Below are positions 24,601 to 38,998 of a DNA stretch of 64,000 nucleotides, piece after piece. Positions within the stretch are counted from its first letter, which is position 1. Each line of letters opens with the position of its first letter. Source of the stretch: Chlamydoabsidia padenii (Eukaryota; Mucoromycota; Mucoromycetes; Mucorales; Cunninghamellaceae); contig JAIWND010000002.1 in assembly GCA_025330725.1 (NCBI GenBank), forward strand, positions 1,612,001 through 1,676,000, read 5' to 3'. The position numbers and the translations under genes were made by a program. Below the pieces are notes generated by a model, which did not search any database, had not been told where the DNA came from, and worked only from the letters and a program-made list of their open reading frames with translations.

Positions 24601-27600
24601 GTACGTATATCACAAAACAATCCTGTAAGGTACTAACTCGGCATATTTATATATGTAATTGCAGTTGAAAAAAGCACCAAGTATTATACCATCAGGAACC
24701 TTGTTACCTCTCTCTTTGAACTCATTGATTCCGACACTATACCTGAACTTACCAACGGGAATACAAAGGATATCAGCAATAGTCGATACGGGTCCTCCCT
24801 GCTGGCATCTCAAGATACTGGCTTCTCCTCAAATGGATCCGGATTCACCATGTCGTCCAACGATTCTCAACGGAATAGTCATCATTACAACCCGACACCA
24901 CTGCGTGACATAGCCATTGAACATGCTACTCAACAACAAGACTCCACCACTTCAGTTAGCAGTGTGTCCAACCAATCTTCTCCATTTATGACACCTATAC
25001 AACACCAGATATTGATGCACCAAAAGGAAGGGTCTGAACAAAGACGCACTCAAGAATCGATGGATGAAAACAACGACTTTGGTGGACTAATTGCTCGGTG
25101 CCTTCATAAATGCGGTGAAAACGAAGCTTTACTGCCATTATTTCGGGATATGTCTATTGATCTTGGCGGGATTGAAAACAACCGACATACCAAGCATATT
25201 GATGGCCGCGCTAGGGACATTCTTCTCATGGGGGCTATTGTCCGAATGGTGCAATACTTGTCACAATTCGTGAATATCTTGATGATTTGTGATGATATGC
25301 AATGTAAGTTTGGAAGAAAGAAAAAGTGGTGGTGGTGGGAGAGAAAAAGGCAAAATACTCTGATCATACTAATGCTTTGCACTTGTTCAATTATTATGCA
25401 TACTAGGGTCTGACTCACCATCTCTCTCGCTGATACAACAGTTACATCAAGGTTGTCGCAATATAATGATACTGGTGGCTGCTCGTCAATCAAAAAACAT
25501 GGACATGGATTTCATCGACGAGTTCTGTGAAACAGGGACGGTCAGCCAAATCACTCTTAATGGTCTTGGCACTTCTGACATTGAAAAAATCATTCTTCAA
25601 AACTGCGGTGATGGTGTGGATCGAGTCAACCCATCCATTGTAAATGTGGTGCAGGTAAATCTAATGCATAATACATCATTTAAACATAATACTAGAGATA
25701 ACTGAATTTGGCTTTTTTACTTTTCTTTTAATTTTTATTTTTTTACGCACACATAGGATCGAACTAGTGGCAACCCTTTATATGTAACGTAAGTTGTATT
25801 AATGAAAATGAACAACATATGACTGACCCGGTCTTGATGTTTTATAGTAATATGGCTATTCTACTCAATGACTTTGATCATGTAATTAAAAAAGATGGTG
25901 AATTGATTCCTACCAGCAATCAATTTGATTTGGAAAACTTCTTGGGGAACTTCAACTACAGTCGCGTTATCAAAATGCAATTTGATCGTCTCAACTCTAA
26001 CTACCAGGAATTCTTAACGGTAGGCAGATAGTAATAAAGCGATTCATAATAGGATTCATAATACTTATCATCTTGTTATTCTTCTGCTCAATTAGATTGC
26101 CAGCTGCTTAGATCAATACTTTACTCTGTACGAAGTTGGGGCTGCTATCCAACCATCTAACACCATTTGCCACCAAACAGATCCCAAAGTGGTATACAGT
26201 CTACTGAAACGATACGATGTTTACAACTTTTTAAACCACACCGAATGCGACAACGGCAACAATACCAATCGTAAGGACAAGGAAACATCTATAAAATACT
26301 CTTTCCTCCATGACACCATTCCAAAAACAATATATACATTGATCTCTTATGAACGGCGTATCTCCCTCCACAGATGTTTGGCTCACTACTATGAACGACT
26401 CTTGGACACTGAAAATCAATCACAAATTCTCGTAAAGGTGACTCGGCATTATCTCCAAACAGATGAAGTCTCAAAACAACTGTATTACTTACAAGAACTA
26501 TCTAGCTATAACATGCGTTCCTACCTCCTACCAGAAGCGACGGCCCAACTAGAACAGATCCTCACGATATTGAAAGAAAACGACGAAATGGTGCATGGGT
26601 TTGGCTGGTCCCACCTCAGTGACATATACTACCGTCTTGGTGTTTGCTTTACGATGCGTACTGAATTGAACAAAGGTGAAGGGTACTTGAAGATGGCTCT
26701 CTCATGCTTGGACAAATCTTGGCCAAACTACCGGTTATCCTTCTTCCTCCACTACATGGTAAACTGGCTTGACCAATACAAGCATAGGCACTGGCATCTT
26801 CTTTGGATTCTAACTCGACAAAAAGTGGACTCTCAACTAGGCAAGCGTGTTGTCGATATCATGCGACAACTATCCGACATTTATATTCACACCGCAAACG
26901 GCCGGAGTTTTGTCTACACTTCTTTGGTTGGACTGAATGCATGCGAAAGCCTGGGCGACGAAGGATACAATTATACCTTTTTTTTGTCAAGATATTCTTT
27001 GGCGTGTTGGCTCAATGGAAATCAGCGCAATAGTGTTTATTATATGACCCGAGCGCTCCAAAGCATGAAGAACAACTGGCATGCTGATACCCTCTCTGTG
27101 TGTGCTTATTTGTATTTTGCGGCTGGGAAATTCCATGATGCTCGGTCTTTAGCTTATCTTGCTATTGAAAATACTCGTACTTTTGGTGTGGTTACTGATT
27201 GCCAGGCATTCTATCGTGCGGTGGCACTCATAGTGACAACTCGAATCTTTGGTGGTGGTTTGGACGATTGCCCTCGGGACTTGGAATTACTGGAACTAAT
27301 GGCGGATACGGCACGGATCAATCGGGACTATGAAGTAAAAAAATGGCTTGGCATATACAGCATTGGGAACGCTATTGTAACTGACAAAATGGCTGACTGC
27401 TCGTCGGCGGTTTCTGATTTGGAATCTGGTATTGCTAACTCTACCGATTATAATGCCATTGCAATCCACGGAACCCTCATTTGCTACTACATCCGTAAAC
27501 AAGATTATGACGAAGCACATCCCCACATTAAAGCCTTTTTGGAACTTTTGCCTTCCCTCACTGTTACTCGTAAGTGGAACTATAATACAAGGAGGGGGGA

Positions 27601-28223
27601 CGATATGATTGATTGTCACTAACACTACTTGTCTATTTTTAGCCAACATCATTCCGATCTATGGTTTGATCTTTGCTGTTATGGGATTCTACATGCTACT
27701 CGAAGATAAAGACGAACACCTTATTACATTAACAACCAAAGACGGCTTTGACCGATTCAATCGAGGTGTGACGCTAATCAATAATGCCTTTGAACAAGTA
27801 AAGCTCTGGGAATTTGCTGGACCTTCATTGTACTTGGCGCGGGCATTTCCATATATATCAACCGGCAGGATTGTGGAAGGATATTTGGTAAGACCATGGA
27901 TGTAATGATGACAGAAAGTGAAGAATGGTACTGATCATTTGCTTTAATTTTTTTTTTTTTTTTTTTTTATGTAGGTACTTCGACATGGCTTTTATGAAAT
28001 GAAGTTTATTAATGAAATCAAGTTTTTAAAAGCATACTACTACTCTATCCTTGGGAAATATGCATTTACACCAGCGGATCGAATGGAATGGACTGGGAAG
28101 GCCATTTTGGATCTACATAGCTTGGGGGTTCCTTATGAACGATATGTCAACAACGATCCTCAGCACTATTACACCGTAGGAAAACCTGCCGACTACACTC
28201 TCCACACCTCTGGTAGCCAATAG
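21664..28223 (+). CDS. Soluble-type adenylyl cyclase (ADCY10-like), two cyclase domains plus P-loop NTPase
   Basis: Class III adenylyl cyclase of the soluble (sAC) architecture; would make cAMP from ATP without membrane helices. Fifteen exons close to 1815 aa: 21664-21693, 21761-21851, 21945-21955 (11 nt), 22048-22125, 22204-22245, 22305-23811, 23885-24494, 24581-24600 (20 nt), 24665-25303, 25407-25654, 25757-25788, 25848-26019, 26096-27569, 27643-27887 and 27975-28223. C1 keeps both metal aspartates (MADVVGFSK; GDVVKFLGDALL) and has a long Asn/Ser insert. C2 follows (REATIMFISLGK; GATILGIFGLPP; DTAIAGDAIIIAVRM). A Walker A motif GNMGSGKS lies near residue 760 and a Walker B-like MICDDMQW later; the last 800 residues are TPR-like helices. 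Aligned without gaps to human sAC, the bicarbonate-binding Arg176 is Asp. Confidence 0.92.
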
Positions 28224-29795
28224 ATTAGAATTATTTTTATTTGTGTCCCCCCTACCCCCCATTTATCACCTTCTTGTATATATACCATTATAGTGCTCCT
28301 TTACTTGGACATACTCTTCCTACCTTTGACTATTTATTTGAACAAATCAATAAAGACATTGTAAATACTTGACCTCATTTCTTTTGAAAAAGACGGACTT
28401 TTATTAAATCATGTATGATACTAATTCAAAGAAGATGATAGTTATATCATATGCTGAAGAATCAATCTTGCCATCTAATTCACCGCAGTATTTCCTATCA
28501 GCATGGATGACTTGAGGCTAAAATCTAATACCAATCGACCGACTTAGGGATTTCCTGCGGGGGCGGCGTAGGGCTGGGGTGGTAAGTGTTGGCCGAGGGG
28601 GGATTTATCAGGTGGGCCATCTATGTAAAGGGGAAACCTTTTTCGTGAATCGGGTTTTAAATCTTGCATAAATGGGGCTGTTTGCATAATCAAGGGGAGT
28701 TACTAGACCATGATGAAAAGACTCGGGATTTTTTTTTTCAAACGTGAATACCTTGTTTTGTGGACCATCTCGAACGGTTGGAATTGGTTTGTCAAATCAG
28801 GAAATTCATGCAAATTGTGTTTTAAAATTTAAATCTCGGTTTTGATCGTGCGGCTCGTGGCACCAAAATCAGGGTTTGAATTCTTTAAATTCAAATACCG
28901 CCTGGTGGGGTGTGCATGAATCGTCAATACTTTGTATGAGTGGAAAAATCGAGAAAGTGATTTGTAAGGGGTGGGGCTGTCGGTATTTGAATATGAAATT
29001 CATGCAAAATAAAGTTTTTATTCCTTCAAACTGTGTGATCATACAAAAAAAAAAAAAAAGAGGACCTACAGCCCATAGTTTTATCGAGAGTGGATCGTTA
29101 CGGGCTTTAGCGATTTTTGCAACCATCTAACCATGAAACAATCTGCGGCAAGTGTGAGTTCAAAAGGACAAGACATGGTTGTAATTTGGGAATGTAATTA
29201 AATCAATAAAGTACAGTCCAGTAAGAGACAAGTAGGCAAAAAAAAAAAAGGAATAAAAGAGAGTTCCTATTTTTATTTTTGAAAGAAAAAAAACAAGTCT
29301 TGCCTCAATGGTAATGGCAAGTCGGCGGTTTTTCTTGCTGCCCCGACGGTAACAGACTGTCTCCTCTCTGTTTAAAGACAGGTGGAGTACCAATGAAACA
29401 TACAAAATACAAAGTTAGTAATGTAAAACGACATCCAAGTACATCCAACTGATTATTACCTGTCCACTCCAGTCGATAATTATAATGCCGCCAGTGTCTT
29501 CCCAAGGGCCCCTTCCCAACCTGCAGTAGTGACGAAGGCGGGGTTTACAGTGAATTCCGATTAAGACAAAAAAAGTCTGGCTATAATAACGTCATGTGTG
29601 TTATCTGACCTGAAATTTATGCCCAACATATTATATCTCCCCCCCCCCAGCAAAGTCGGGATTTACATTTCAACTTCAGATTCTGCATGATTTTTTTGAT
29701 TAGACGCATTCCCTTTCACGGTCAGAGCTAGCCTACACGGCGAGCAATTCACGTTTGAAAAAAAAAATCCAAAGTCTTTTCACAGTAAGAAAATC

Positions 29796-29861
29796 CATGA
29801 TTTTTGCATGATTTGCCATGATTTGCCATGATTTGCCATGATTTGCATGATTTGCCATGAT
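29796..29861 (+). repeat. 10-bp tandem repeat ATTTGCCATG
   Basis: About six units of ATTTGCCATG with one-base deletions. The unit overlaps the TTGCATGA partner element seen beside many promoter motifs. Confidence 0.8.
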
Positions 29862-29897
29862 TCAAATTATGTAGGTCATGTAACATATAGACCCCAC

Positions 29898-29942
<45 letters not shown>

Positions 29943-30060
29943 ACGACCAACTCATGCCCCACATAATTCTCTCCGAGTTGGCCAAGCTCACATACTTTTT
30001 TGTTAATGAGGTCAAACTTGATCCTGAGAATTCCAAACAGGAACAGGAAATAAAAAACAG

Positions 30061-30164
30061 TTTTAAATCCCGCCGGCCCACCCCCACGGAAGAGGTGACC
30101 TCTAGTCAGGCTCGAAATGACAACTACTGACTCAATTGCCAACCGATGCTAATGATTAAAGTGG
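30061..30164 (+). repeat. Family A repeat, single copy
   Basis: A TTTTAAATCCCGCC motif (30061-30074) followed 71 bp later by the family core GATGCTAATGATTAAAGTGG (30145-30164), identical to the core at 7064. Confidence 0.65.
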
Positions 30165-30469
30165 TTATTGTTGTATTGATTATCATTTTCAATTAACTTT
30201 GCTTAGGAAACCAGGTGTTCGGACCTTTTTTTCAAGCCAAGCAAGCTAAGATTAAGATGCTGGGTATGAGACGAGATGCTGATACACAGAAGCAGCCTAC
30301 AATCAAAGCATTGTAAAGAGAGAGTCAAAATACAACTGGAAAACAGTTTTCCTTAATTATGAGTGATGTAAAGTTTGATATCTATCACTATTTGTTTATT
30401 GATGAATATATTATACAAAGCTATACTAAGGGAGAAGTTTGGAGGAGTTAAAGGATAATCATCTAGTTA

Positions 30470-33305
<2,836 letters not shown>

Positions 33306-33419
33306 GGGAAGAGATCAATTAAGCAAATTGTTGTAAGTTAATTGAATTCCAAATTAAGTAGAGAAGAAAGAGGGAAGATAGATATAAAAAAATATAAAGA
33401 CAGAAATAAGACAAAAGAT

Positions 33420-33554
33420 TGTCATATACTCCGCTCTTTCTCTATATATATTTATCCTTTGTTATATCAATAAACATTATCTTTTCTTCTCACTCATATC
33501 TCATCTCTTATTTGGACTCCGCTCCGTCTCCGTCTTTAAAACCTAAACATTACA
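33420..33554 (+). repeat. 5' LTR
   Basis: 135 bp, starts TGTCATATACTCC, ends AACATTACA. It has a TATA-like CTATATATATTTA and an AATAAA, so it can carry start and polyadenylation signals. Confidence 0.95.
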
Positions 33555-33574
33555 TGGTGAGACTACCAAACCAC
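33555..33574 (+). other. Candidate primer-binding site
   Basis: TGGTGAGACTACC immediately follows the LTR. The complementary tRNA would end GGTAGTCTCACCA; I could not match this to a known tRNA, and it does not match the tRNA-His in this window. Confidence 0.5.
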
Positions 33575-33575
33575 C

Positions 33576-36500
33576 ATGGCGCCTAAATATTCAACAACAC
33601 CGGGGATCAACCCTAACCAGCTCCAACAATCCAGTGAATTCACCAACTGGTTACAGCTACAAACGGCAGAAAAGCTCCCAATCACACCCTACTCGCCCAA
33701 TACCAGTCTTCGTTCATGGTTTAAAACTTATGAAGCAATCGCCGACAGCTATGGCATACCACATCAACTCCTTATCCGACCCTCAATCAACCTTTTACCC
33801 CAACAACTCCAAGTGTACGCACTCAAGCTGAATCCAATCTTACTAACATCATGGAACCGCTACCAAGAGACGTTGCTGGCACGGTTCGGCAGACCTGCCG
33901 AAAAAGAGGATCAAGAGACCATGGCTAAACTCAACCAACTTAAACAACAACGAAACCAACCTTTGGCTCTTCATGCGACTGACTTCGACAACACTATTAG
34001 GGATCTCAACAAGGCAAAACGGGACAGAGAACTCATTGACATCTTTATTCGGTCTCTACACTCTGAAACACTCAAATATCTATTATTTTCACAGCTGCGC
34101 GCATTCGACAGAGATAACTCAAATGGTGACCCAAAGGACAAAAAATCTCTCACTTTAGCAGAAGTTGTCGACGAAGCCCTCAGCATCGAACAGAACGTTT
34201 ATGATTATCCTTCTCTCTTCAACGATCAACCTCAACAATTCAACCATCAACAAAACATACAACCTATCGACGAAGACGTGGAAATGATTGGCCATATTCG
34301 GCATGGACAGCGAAACGGTAACCGCAACAACAACTACAACAACAACAATCACCACAACAATAACCGACGCAACAACAACAACCAACAAAAACGTGCGTGG
34401 ACCGAAAACGGAAAACCCATTTGCGACGTATGTGGAAAAATTGGTCATCTCACAAAACGATGTTACAAGAACGCCAAAGCCAACCGTGGGAACTACACTA
34501 AATCAACTCGCAATGTCAATTCGGTGCAAGTTTCTGGCAACACCAATGATACACAAAAAGCTTCTGAAAACTCGGAAAGGAAAGTAGAAATCAATCATAT
34601 ATCTCATGTTGCAAACACTCGATACTACTCACCCCATTGCTCTATTTCTATTCAAGGCCACGACTTATTGGCGTTAGTCGATACAGGCGCTGAAATCTCG
34701 GCAATTGACTATTCCACATGCACCAAACTCAACCTTGCACTTGACACCACAAATTCCATAGACTATCAAGATATTAATGGGAACACAACATCCACCTGCG
34801 GTACAGCAAAAGTGATATTATTCGGAAAACAGGTGCACCTACATGTGATTCAGAATCTCTCGAAATCATTAGTCATCGGGTATGATCTTATTAAGCAACT
34901 CAAAGGGATTGTGGACTCGAACAAGCAGCAATTGATCATCAACATCAACGGCAACAAAATTGATATACCGATCGCATCAAAATCTTCCAACATATTTGCA
35001 ACCTCTGTTCTCACACCAAACGAAAAACAGCAAATACATCAAATCATTCAACATCACTCGGCCATAATTCCGGAGAATAACAAAAAACCATCCGTGACCA
35101 ACCTCATCGAATTTACAATCGATACTGGTGATTCCCAACCTATATTCATTCCACCACGGCGCTTGCACCCAATAATACAGCAACAAATGGACACGGAATT
35201 GGAAGAACTCATCTCTCTCAACATCATTTCATTGGTCCAGTCTCCACAGTGGGCCTCACCAGCTCACATGGTGAAGAAAGCAGATGGATCATACCGTCTT
35301 GTTGGTGATTACAAAGCTATTAATCAGGTGACAAAAAGAATACAATACACATTTACTTCCATACATGACGCTCTTGATTCATTAGGACAAGCAACAATAT
35401 TCACCAAATTGGATCTCGCTAGCGGCTACTGGCAAATACCGGTGAAACAAGAGCATCGTCCAAAAACTGCTCTGTCAACAAGAAACGGTGTATATCAATT
35501 CAACGTCATGCCTTTTGGTCTATCCAACGCTCCAGCCGTCTTCCAATCACTAATGGATCAAGTACTGTCTAACTTAAAATGGTCCTGCTGTACGTGTTAT
35601 ATGGACGACATTGTCATCTACTCCTCCTCCATCTCTCAACACCTCCAACATCTACAACTGGTTCTCGATGCTCTTCTCGCTGCTAATCTGTCCATCAAGC
35701 TGTCAAAATGCCAATTTGCTGTTCCAAAAATCAAGTATCTCGGTTTCATCATCTCTGAAAACGGCGTAACATCAGATCCAGATAAAATTGCACCAATCAT
35801 CAACTTCCCAACACCTCAAACGATAAAACATGTCGAGCGCTTCCTTGGAATGGCCAATGTGTACCATCGATTCATATCTTCTTTTGCCGTCAAATCGGAG
35901 CCACTGCGTCGCCTCAAGAAAAAAGAAACCCCCTTCACGTGGAACACCGATCAACAACATGCTTTCACGACATTAAAAAACGACCTTGCATCTTTGCCAA
36001 CACTCAAGCAACCCAACTTTATACTCCCATTCGAAATTCACTCTGATGCAGCTACAACATCTGGAATTGCAGTAATTCTTTGCCAACGCCATCATGATTA
36101 CCCTTATCCTTTATCGTTTGCATCTAGATCTCTCTCACCTGCTGAAAAGAACTATAGCGTCCAGGAACTTGAAGCTCTCGCGATATACTGGGGAATCAAG
36201 AAGTTTCGCTGCTACATTGAATGCTCACCAGTCACCGTATACACTGACCACTCTTCCTTATCATGGCTACTCAACACCAAGGAGCACCATCAACCTCGGC
36301 TCTGGCGCTGGTCATTATTCCTCAAACAATTTGATATCAACATACAATACATCAAGGGCTCCAACAACCATGCAGCAGACGCTCTCTCTCGACACCCACT
36401 ACCGTCAATGCATGCAATTTCAACATCATTCACAGCACTCAACACAATTGATTGGAAATCTGCACAAGAAAAGGATCTCCTTATAGGGAAGTTGAAACTG

Positions 36501-37682
36501 AAAGTAAACAGAAAGGACTCTCGATACACACTCATTGATTTTATCTTGTACAAATTGCTCCCTAGGTCGTCAGACAAGTCCAAAAACAACATTTGCTTGG
36601 TGGTACCTTCTCAACTTCAATCATTAGTCATACAACAACACCATGCAAGCATCTGGGCTGGACATTTTGGAATAAACAAGACAATCAAGAAAATCATAAA
36701 CTCAAAACTTTGGTGGACAACAATATACAGCGACGTCAAAAACTTTATCACCAAATGCAATCTGTGTCAACAAACGAAATCACCAAATCACCCTATAAAG
36801 ACAATTGACCGCGACACCACCGGCAATCATCCGTTTCACCGTGTAGCTTTGGATTTTTTTGGACCTCTACCAAAAACGAACAACAACAGTCAGTACATCC
36901 TGGTCATCGTGGATACCTTCAGCCGATACATCGAACTCTATCCTATGCCAACTACAACTCAAGAAGCTGTAGTATCGATTCTATACAACAAATTTGTACC
37001 TAGACATGGCTTACCATATGAATGGCTTTCCGACAATGGCCCACCCTTTGGATCATCCTTCGTCAACCAACTCGCACAAGCATTCCAAATTGACATCAAA
37101 TTTACACCAGCGTATCACCCGCAATCGAACGGCATAGTGGAACGGATGATGGGTACCATTAGACGCATGATCATTTCCTACATCGACCAACCAAGAATAA
37201 ACGAACATTGGGACCAACATTTACGGATTTTCCGATTCGTCCACAACACAACAACACACGATTCAACGAAGAATACTCCCTTTTTCCTGGTTCACGGTCG
37301 CGAAGCACGCTTGCCTCTCATTTCTGGAAATGTCATCACTCCACCATCATACTCGCACACATCATATAAAGCACCACCCATCTCTGACTACATCGACAAT
37401 ATGAACTCGGTATTGAACACTGCCTACGACGTTATATGTAATCACAAAGCGAAATCCTCATCTTTACGACCAAATCCTTATGCAGTCAACGACTCGGTCT
37501 TGCTCTTCAACACACAACAAACTCGATCGCAACAACATCGGCACCGGAAACTGCTATTAGATTGGGTCGGTCCATATACAATCAAGGAAATCAACTCGCC
37601 TTCAACAGTTACCTTAATAGATTCGAACAACAAAGTGACCAAAAACGTTCACATCAGCCGAATCAAGCAACATCACTCTTAA
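33576..37682 (+). CDS. Gag-Pol polyprotein of the Ty3/gypsy element
   Basis: A single 1368-aa frame, so Gag and Pol are fused without a frameshift or stop. Gag occupies about 1-300, ending in an Asn/His-rich stretch and a CCHC knuckle (CDVCGKIGHLTKRC, about 283-296). Protease LVDTGAEIS is near 368, reverse transcriptase YMDD near 674, RNase H with SDAA near 821 and TYTDHSSL, the integrase HHCC finger near 1021-1064 (CNLCQQTK), and the DDE core at LDFFGP, LSDNGPPF and SNGIVERMM (about 1091-1188). All catalytic residues appear intact. No chromodomain is visible at the C-terminus. Confidence 0.97.
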   Translation: MAPKYSTTPGINPNQLQQSSEFTNWLQLQTAEKLPITPYSPNTSLRSWFKTYEAIADSYGIPHQLLIRPSINLLPQQLQVYALKLNPILLTSWNRYQETLLARFGRPAEKEDQETMAKLNQLKQQRNQPLALHATDFDNTIRDLNKAKRDRELIDIFIRSLHSETLKYLLFSQLRAFDRDNSNGDPKDKKSLTLAEVVDEALSIEQNVYDYPSLFNDQPQQFNHQQNIQPIDEDVEMIGHIRHGQRNGNRNNNYNNNNHHNNNRRNNNNQQKRAWTENGKPICDVCGKIGHLTKRCYKNAKANRGNYTKSTRNVNSVQVSGNTNDTQKASENSERKVEINHISHVANTRYYSPHCSISIQGHDLLALVDTGAEISAIDYSTCTKLNLALDTTNSIDYQDINGNTTSTCGTAKVILFGKQVHLHVIQNLSKSLVIGYDLIKQLKGIVDSNKQQLIININGNKIDIPIASKSSNIFATSVLTPNEKQQIHQIIQHHSAIIPENNKKPSVTNLIEFTIDTGDSQPIFIPPRRLHPIIQQQMDTELEELISLNIISLVQSPQWASPAHMVKKADGSYRLVGDYKAINQVTKRIQYTFTSIHDALDSLGQATIFTKLDLASGYWQIPVKQEHRPKTALSTRNGVYQFNVMPFGLSNAPAVFQSLMDQVLSNLKWSCCTCYMDDIVIYSSSISQHLQHLQLVLDALLAANLSIKLSKCQFAVPKIKYLGFIISENGVTSDPDKIAPIINFPTPQTIKHVERFLGMANVYHRFISSFAVKSEPLRRLKKKETPFTWNTDQQHAFTTLKNDLASLPTLKQPNFILPFEIHSDAATTSGIAVILCQRHHDYPYPLSFASRSLSPAEKNYSVQELEALAIYWGIKKFRCYIECSPVTVYTDHSSLSWLLNTKEHHQPRLWRWSLFLKQFDINIQYIKGSNNHAADALSRHPLPSMHAISTSFTALNTIDWKSAQEKDLLIGKLKLKVNRKDSRYTLIDFILYKLLPRSSDKSKNNICLVVPSQLQSLVIQQHHASIWAGHFGINKTIKKIINSKLWWTTIYSDVKNFITKCNLCQQTKSPNHPIKTIDRDTTGNHPFHRVALDFFGPLPKTNNNSQYILVIVDTFSRYIELYPMPTTTQEAVVSILYNKFVPRHGLPYEWLSDNGPPFGSSFVNQLAQAFQIDIKFTPAYHPQSNGIVERMMGTIRRMIISYIDQPRINEHWDQHLRIFRFVHNTTTHDSTKNTPFFLVHGREARLPLISGNVITPPSYSHTSYKAPPISDYIDNMNSVLNTAYDVICNHKAKSSSLRPNPYAVNDSVLLFNTQQTRSQQHRHRKLLLDWVGPYTIKEINSPSTVTLIDSNNKVTKNVHISRIKQHHS

Positions 37683-37836
37683 TTATAAATTAAATTATAT
37701 ATTATTGTCATATTTTTTTTTACATCATTTGGAGTCATGCTTTTTCCCACTGGGTTTTACCGCAGACTCCGTAGTTTATTGATCTTATATATATACTTTT
37801 TTTCTCTCACCATTGTCTTCTTCTTAAACGTGGGGA

Positions 37837-37971
37837 TGTCATATACTCCGCTCTTTCTCTATATATATTTATCCTTTGTTATATCAATAAACATTATCTT
37901 TTCTTCTCACTCATATCTCATCTCTTATTTGGACTCCGCTCCGTCTCCGTCTTTAAAACCTAAACATTACA
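37837..37971 (+). repeat. 3' LTR
   Basis: 135 bp, identical to the 5' LTR by my reading, preceded by the purine tract GTGGGGA and followed by the AGAT target duplication. Confidence 0.95.
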
Positions 37972-37977
37972 AGATAA

Positions 37978-37992
37978 GACGGGGTTTAAAAT
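37978..37992 (+). promoter_or_regulatory. Recurrent motif next to the retrotransposon
   Basis: GACGGGGTTTAAAAT begins 2 bp after the target duplication. Without the element it would lie about 120 bp upstream of the transpeptidase ATG, the usual distance for this motif. Confidence 0.55.
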
Positions 37993-38080
37993 GGGCGGGA
38001 AAAGTGTATGGTGGTACAGTTTATTGAGTAAAAGTAATGCGCTAAACCTACAATCCAATACAATCCTAGACACACGAGAT

Positions 38081-38998
38081 TTATTTTTCCTATTAAACGA
38101 AGATTATAATGTTAGTTAGTAAGATGAAAACATCATCATCATCATCATCAAAGTAAACTTACGGGAATTTCAACTTCACCAGCATCGATGGCCTTGCAAA
38201 GATCTTGAGGGTTTTGACCATCAACGGTGCAACCTAAGTAGAGAGAGAGAGAGAGAAAGTTAACGAAAAACCAATACTGGATATAACAGGATATATACAT
38301 TGTAATTATACTTACCAACAGATTGAGCAGTACCAAGGATTTCCTTGACAGTACCAGAGAGTTCACGGGCAAAAGACTTGAAGCGCATGGTACGGGCGAT
38401 TTCGATCACATCGTCCAAAGAGATGTTACCACTGTGCTTGACTAATATTAGGGAATAAAGAGAGATCAGCGTTTTAGCCAGGTACACATACATCATTCCC
38501 CCAACTTACTGTTCTTTTCCTTCTTGCGGTCTCGTGGGGGTTCCTTCAAGGCCTTGATGACCAAAGAAGAAGCAGAGGGGACAACAGATACTTGAGCTTG
38601 ACGGTTTTGGATGGTCAATTGGACAGTGACACGGAGACCCTTCCATTCCTTGGTACCCTTGGCGATATCTTCACCAACCTTCTTGGGAGAGAGACCGAGA
38701 GGACCAATCTTGGGAGCTGGAATATTAAAGAGAGGTAAAAAAAAAAAAAAAAAAAAAAAGTTAGGCACCAGGAATGTCACTCATATCTGTATTTTTGGTT
38801 CCTTACCGAGAGCACTGGAAGCACCGACTTCACCACCTATATAATTGGAGGTAAAATAAAAAAAAAAAGTGCAACAGGATGATTAATTTAAGCGTCGTTT
38901 ATCGTCAGCATGATTGGTGCAAATGTCGTTTTCATATCATTACCGGTGGCGCGAAGGTAGATAATCTTAACCTCACTGGGATCGAATTTGGGAGGCAT
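38081..38998 (-). CDS. RPL12: 60S ribosomal protein L12 (uL11)
   Basis: Stalk-base protein near the GTPase centre. Six exons, 38998-38944, 38836-38807, 38716-38510, 38441-38316, 38233-38163 and 38089-38081, give 165 aa, equal to yeast L12. It shows [41 protein letters not shown] and [16 protein letters not shown], and ends VEIPEK. Two exons are very short (30 nt, and 9 nt for EK plus stop). Confidence 0.96.

Larger units (their letters stand above)
28224..30469. other. Gene desert with degenerate motif copies and simple repeats
   Basis: No reading frame here looks like a gene. I count about seven CGGG/CCCG motif variants (28649, 28723, 28827, 28890, 28979, 29655, 30061), a 10-bp tandem repeat (29796-29861), a C9/A28 homopolymer pair (29901-29938) and one core of repeat family A at 30145. 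It looks like accumulated repeat or promoter debris. Confidence 0.5.
33420..37971 (+). mobile_element. Complete Ty3/gypsy LTR retrotransposon
   Basis: The 4552-bp element has two 135-bp LTRs that I read as identical base for base, TG...CA ends, a 4-bp target duplication AGAT (33416-33419 and 37972-37975), a primer-binding region starting TGG directly after the left LTR, a purine tract GTGGGGA before the right LTR, and one open gag-pol frame. The domain order PR-RT-RH-IN places it in Ty3/gypsy. Identical LTRs imply a recent insertion. It lies about 115 bp upstream of the transpeptidase start codon and 2 bp from a copy of the recurrent promoter motif. Confidence 0.97.

Noticed and set aside
21664..28223. 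The whole region as one coordinated gene cluster or defence system
   Set aside because: Neighbouring genes are housekeeping genes with separate promoters, and no shared pathway links them.
29796..29861. CRISPR-like array
   Set aside because: The repeat is a plain 10-bp tandem repeat without spacers, in a eukaryotic genome.
34155..34448. Minus-strand Val-rich frame within the retrotransposon
   Set aside because: Antisense of the Asn-rich Gag segment.
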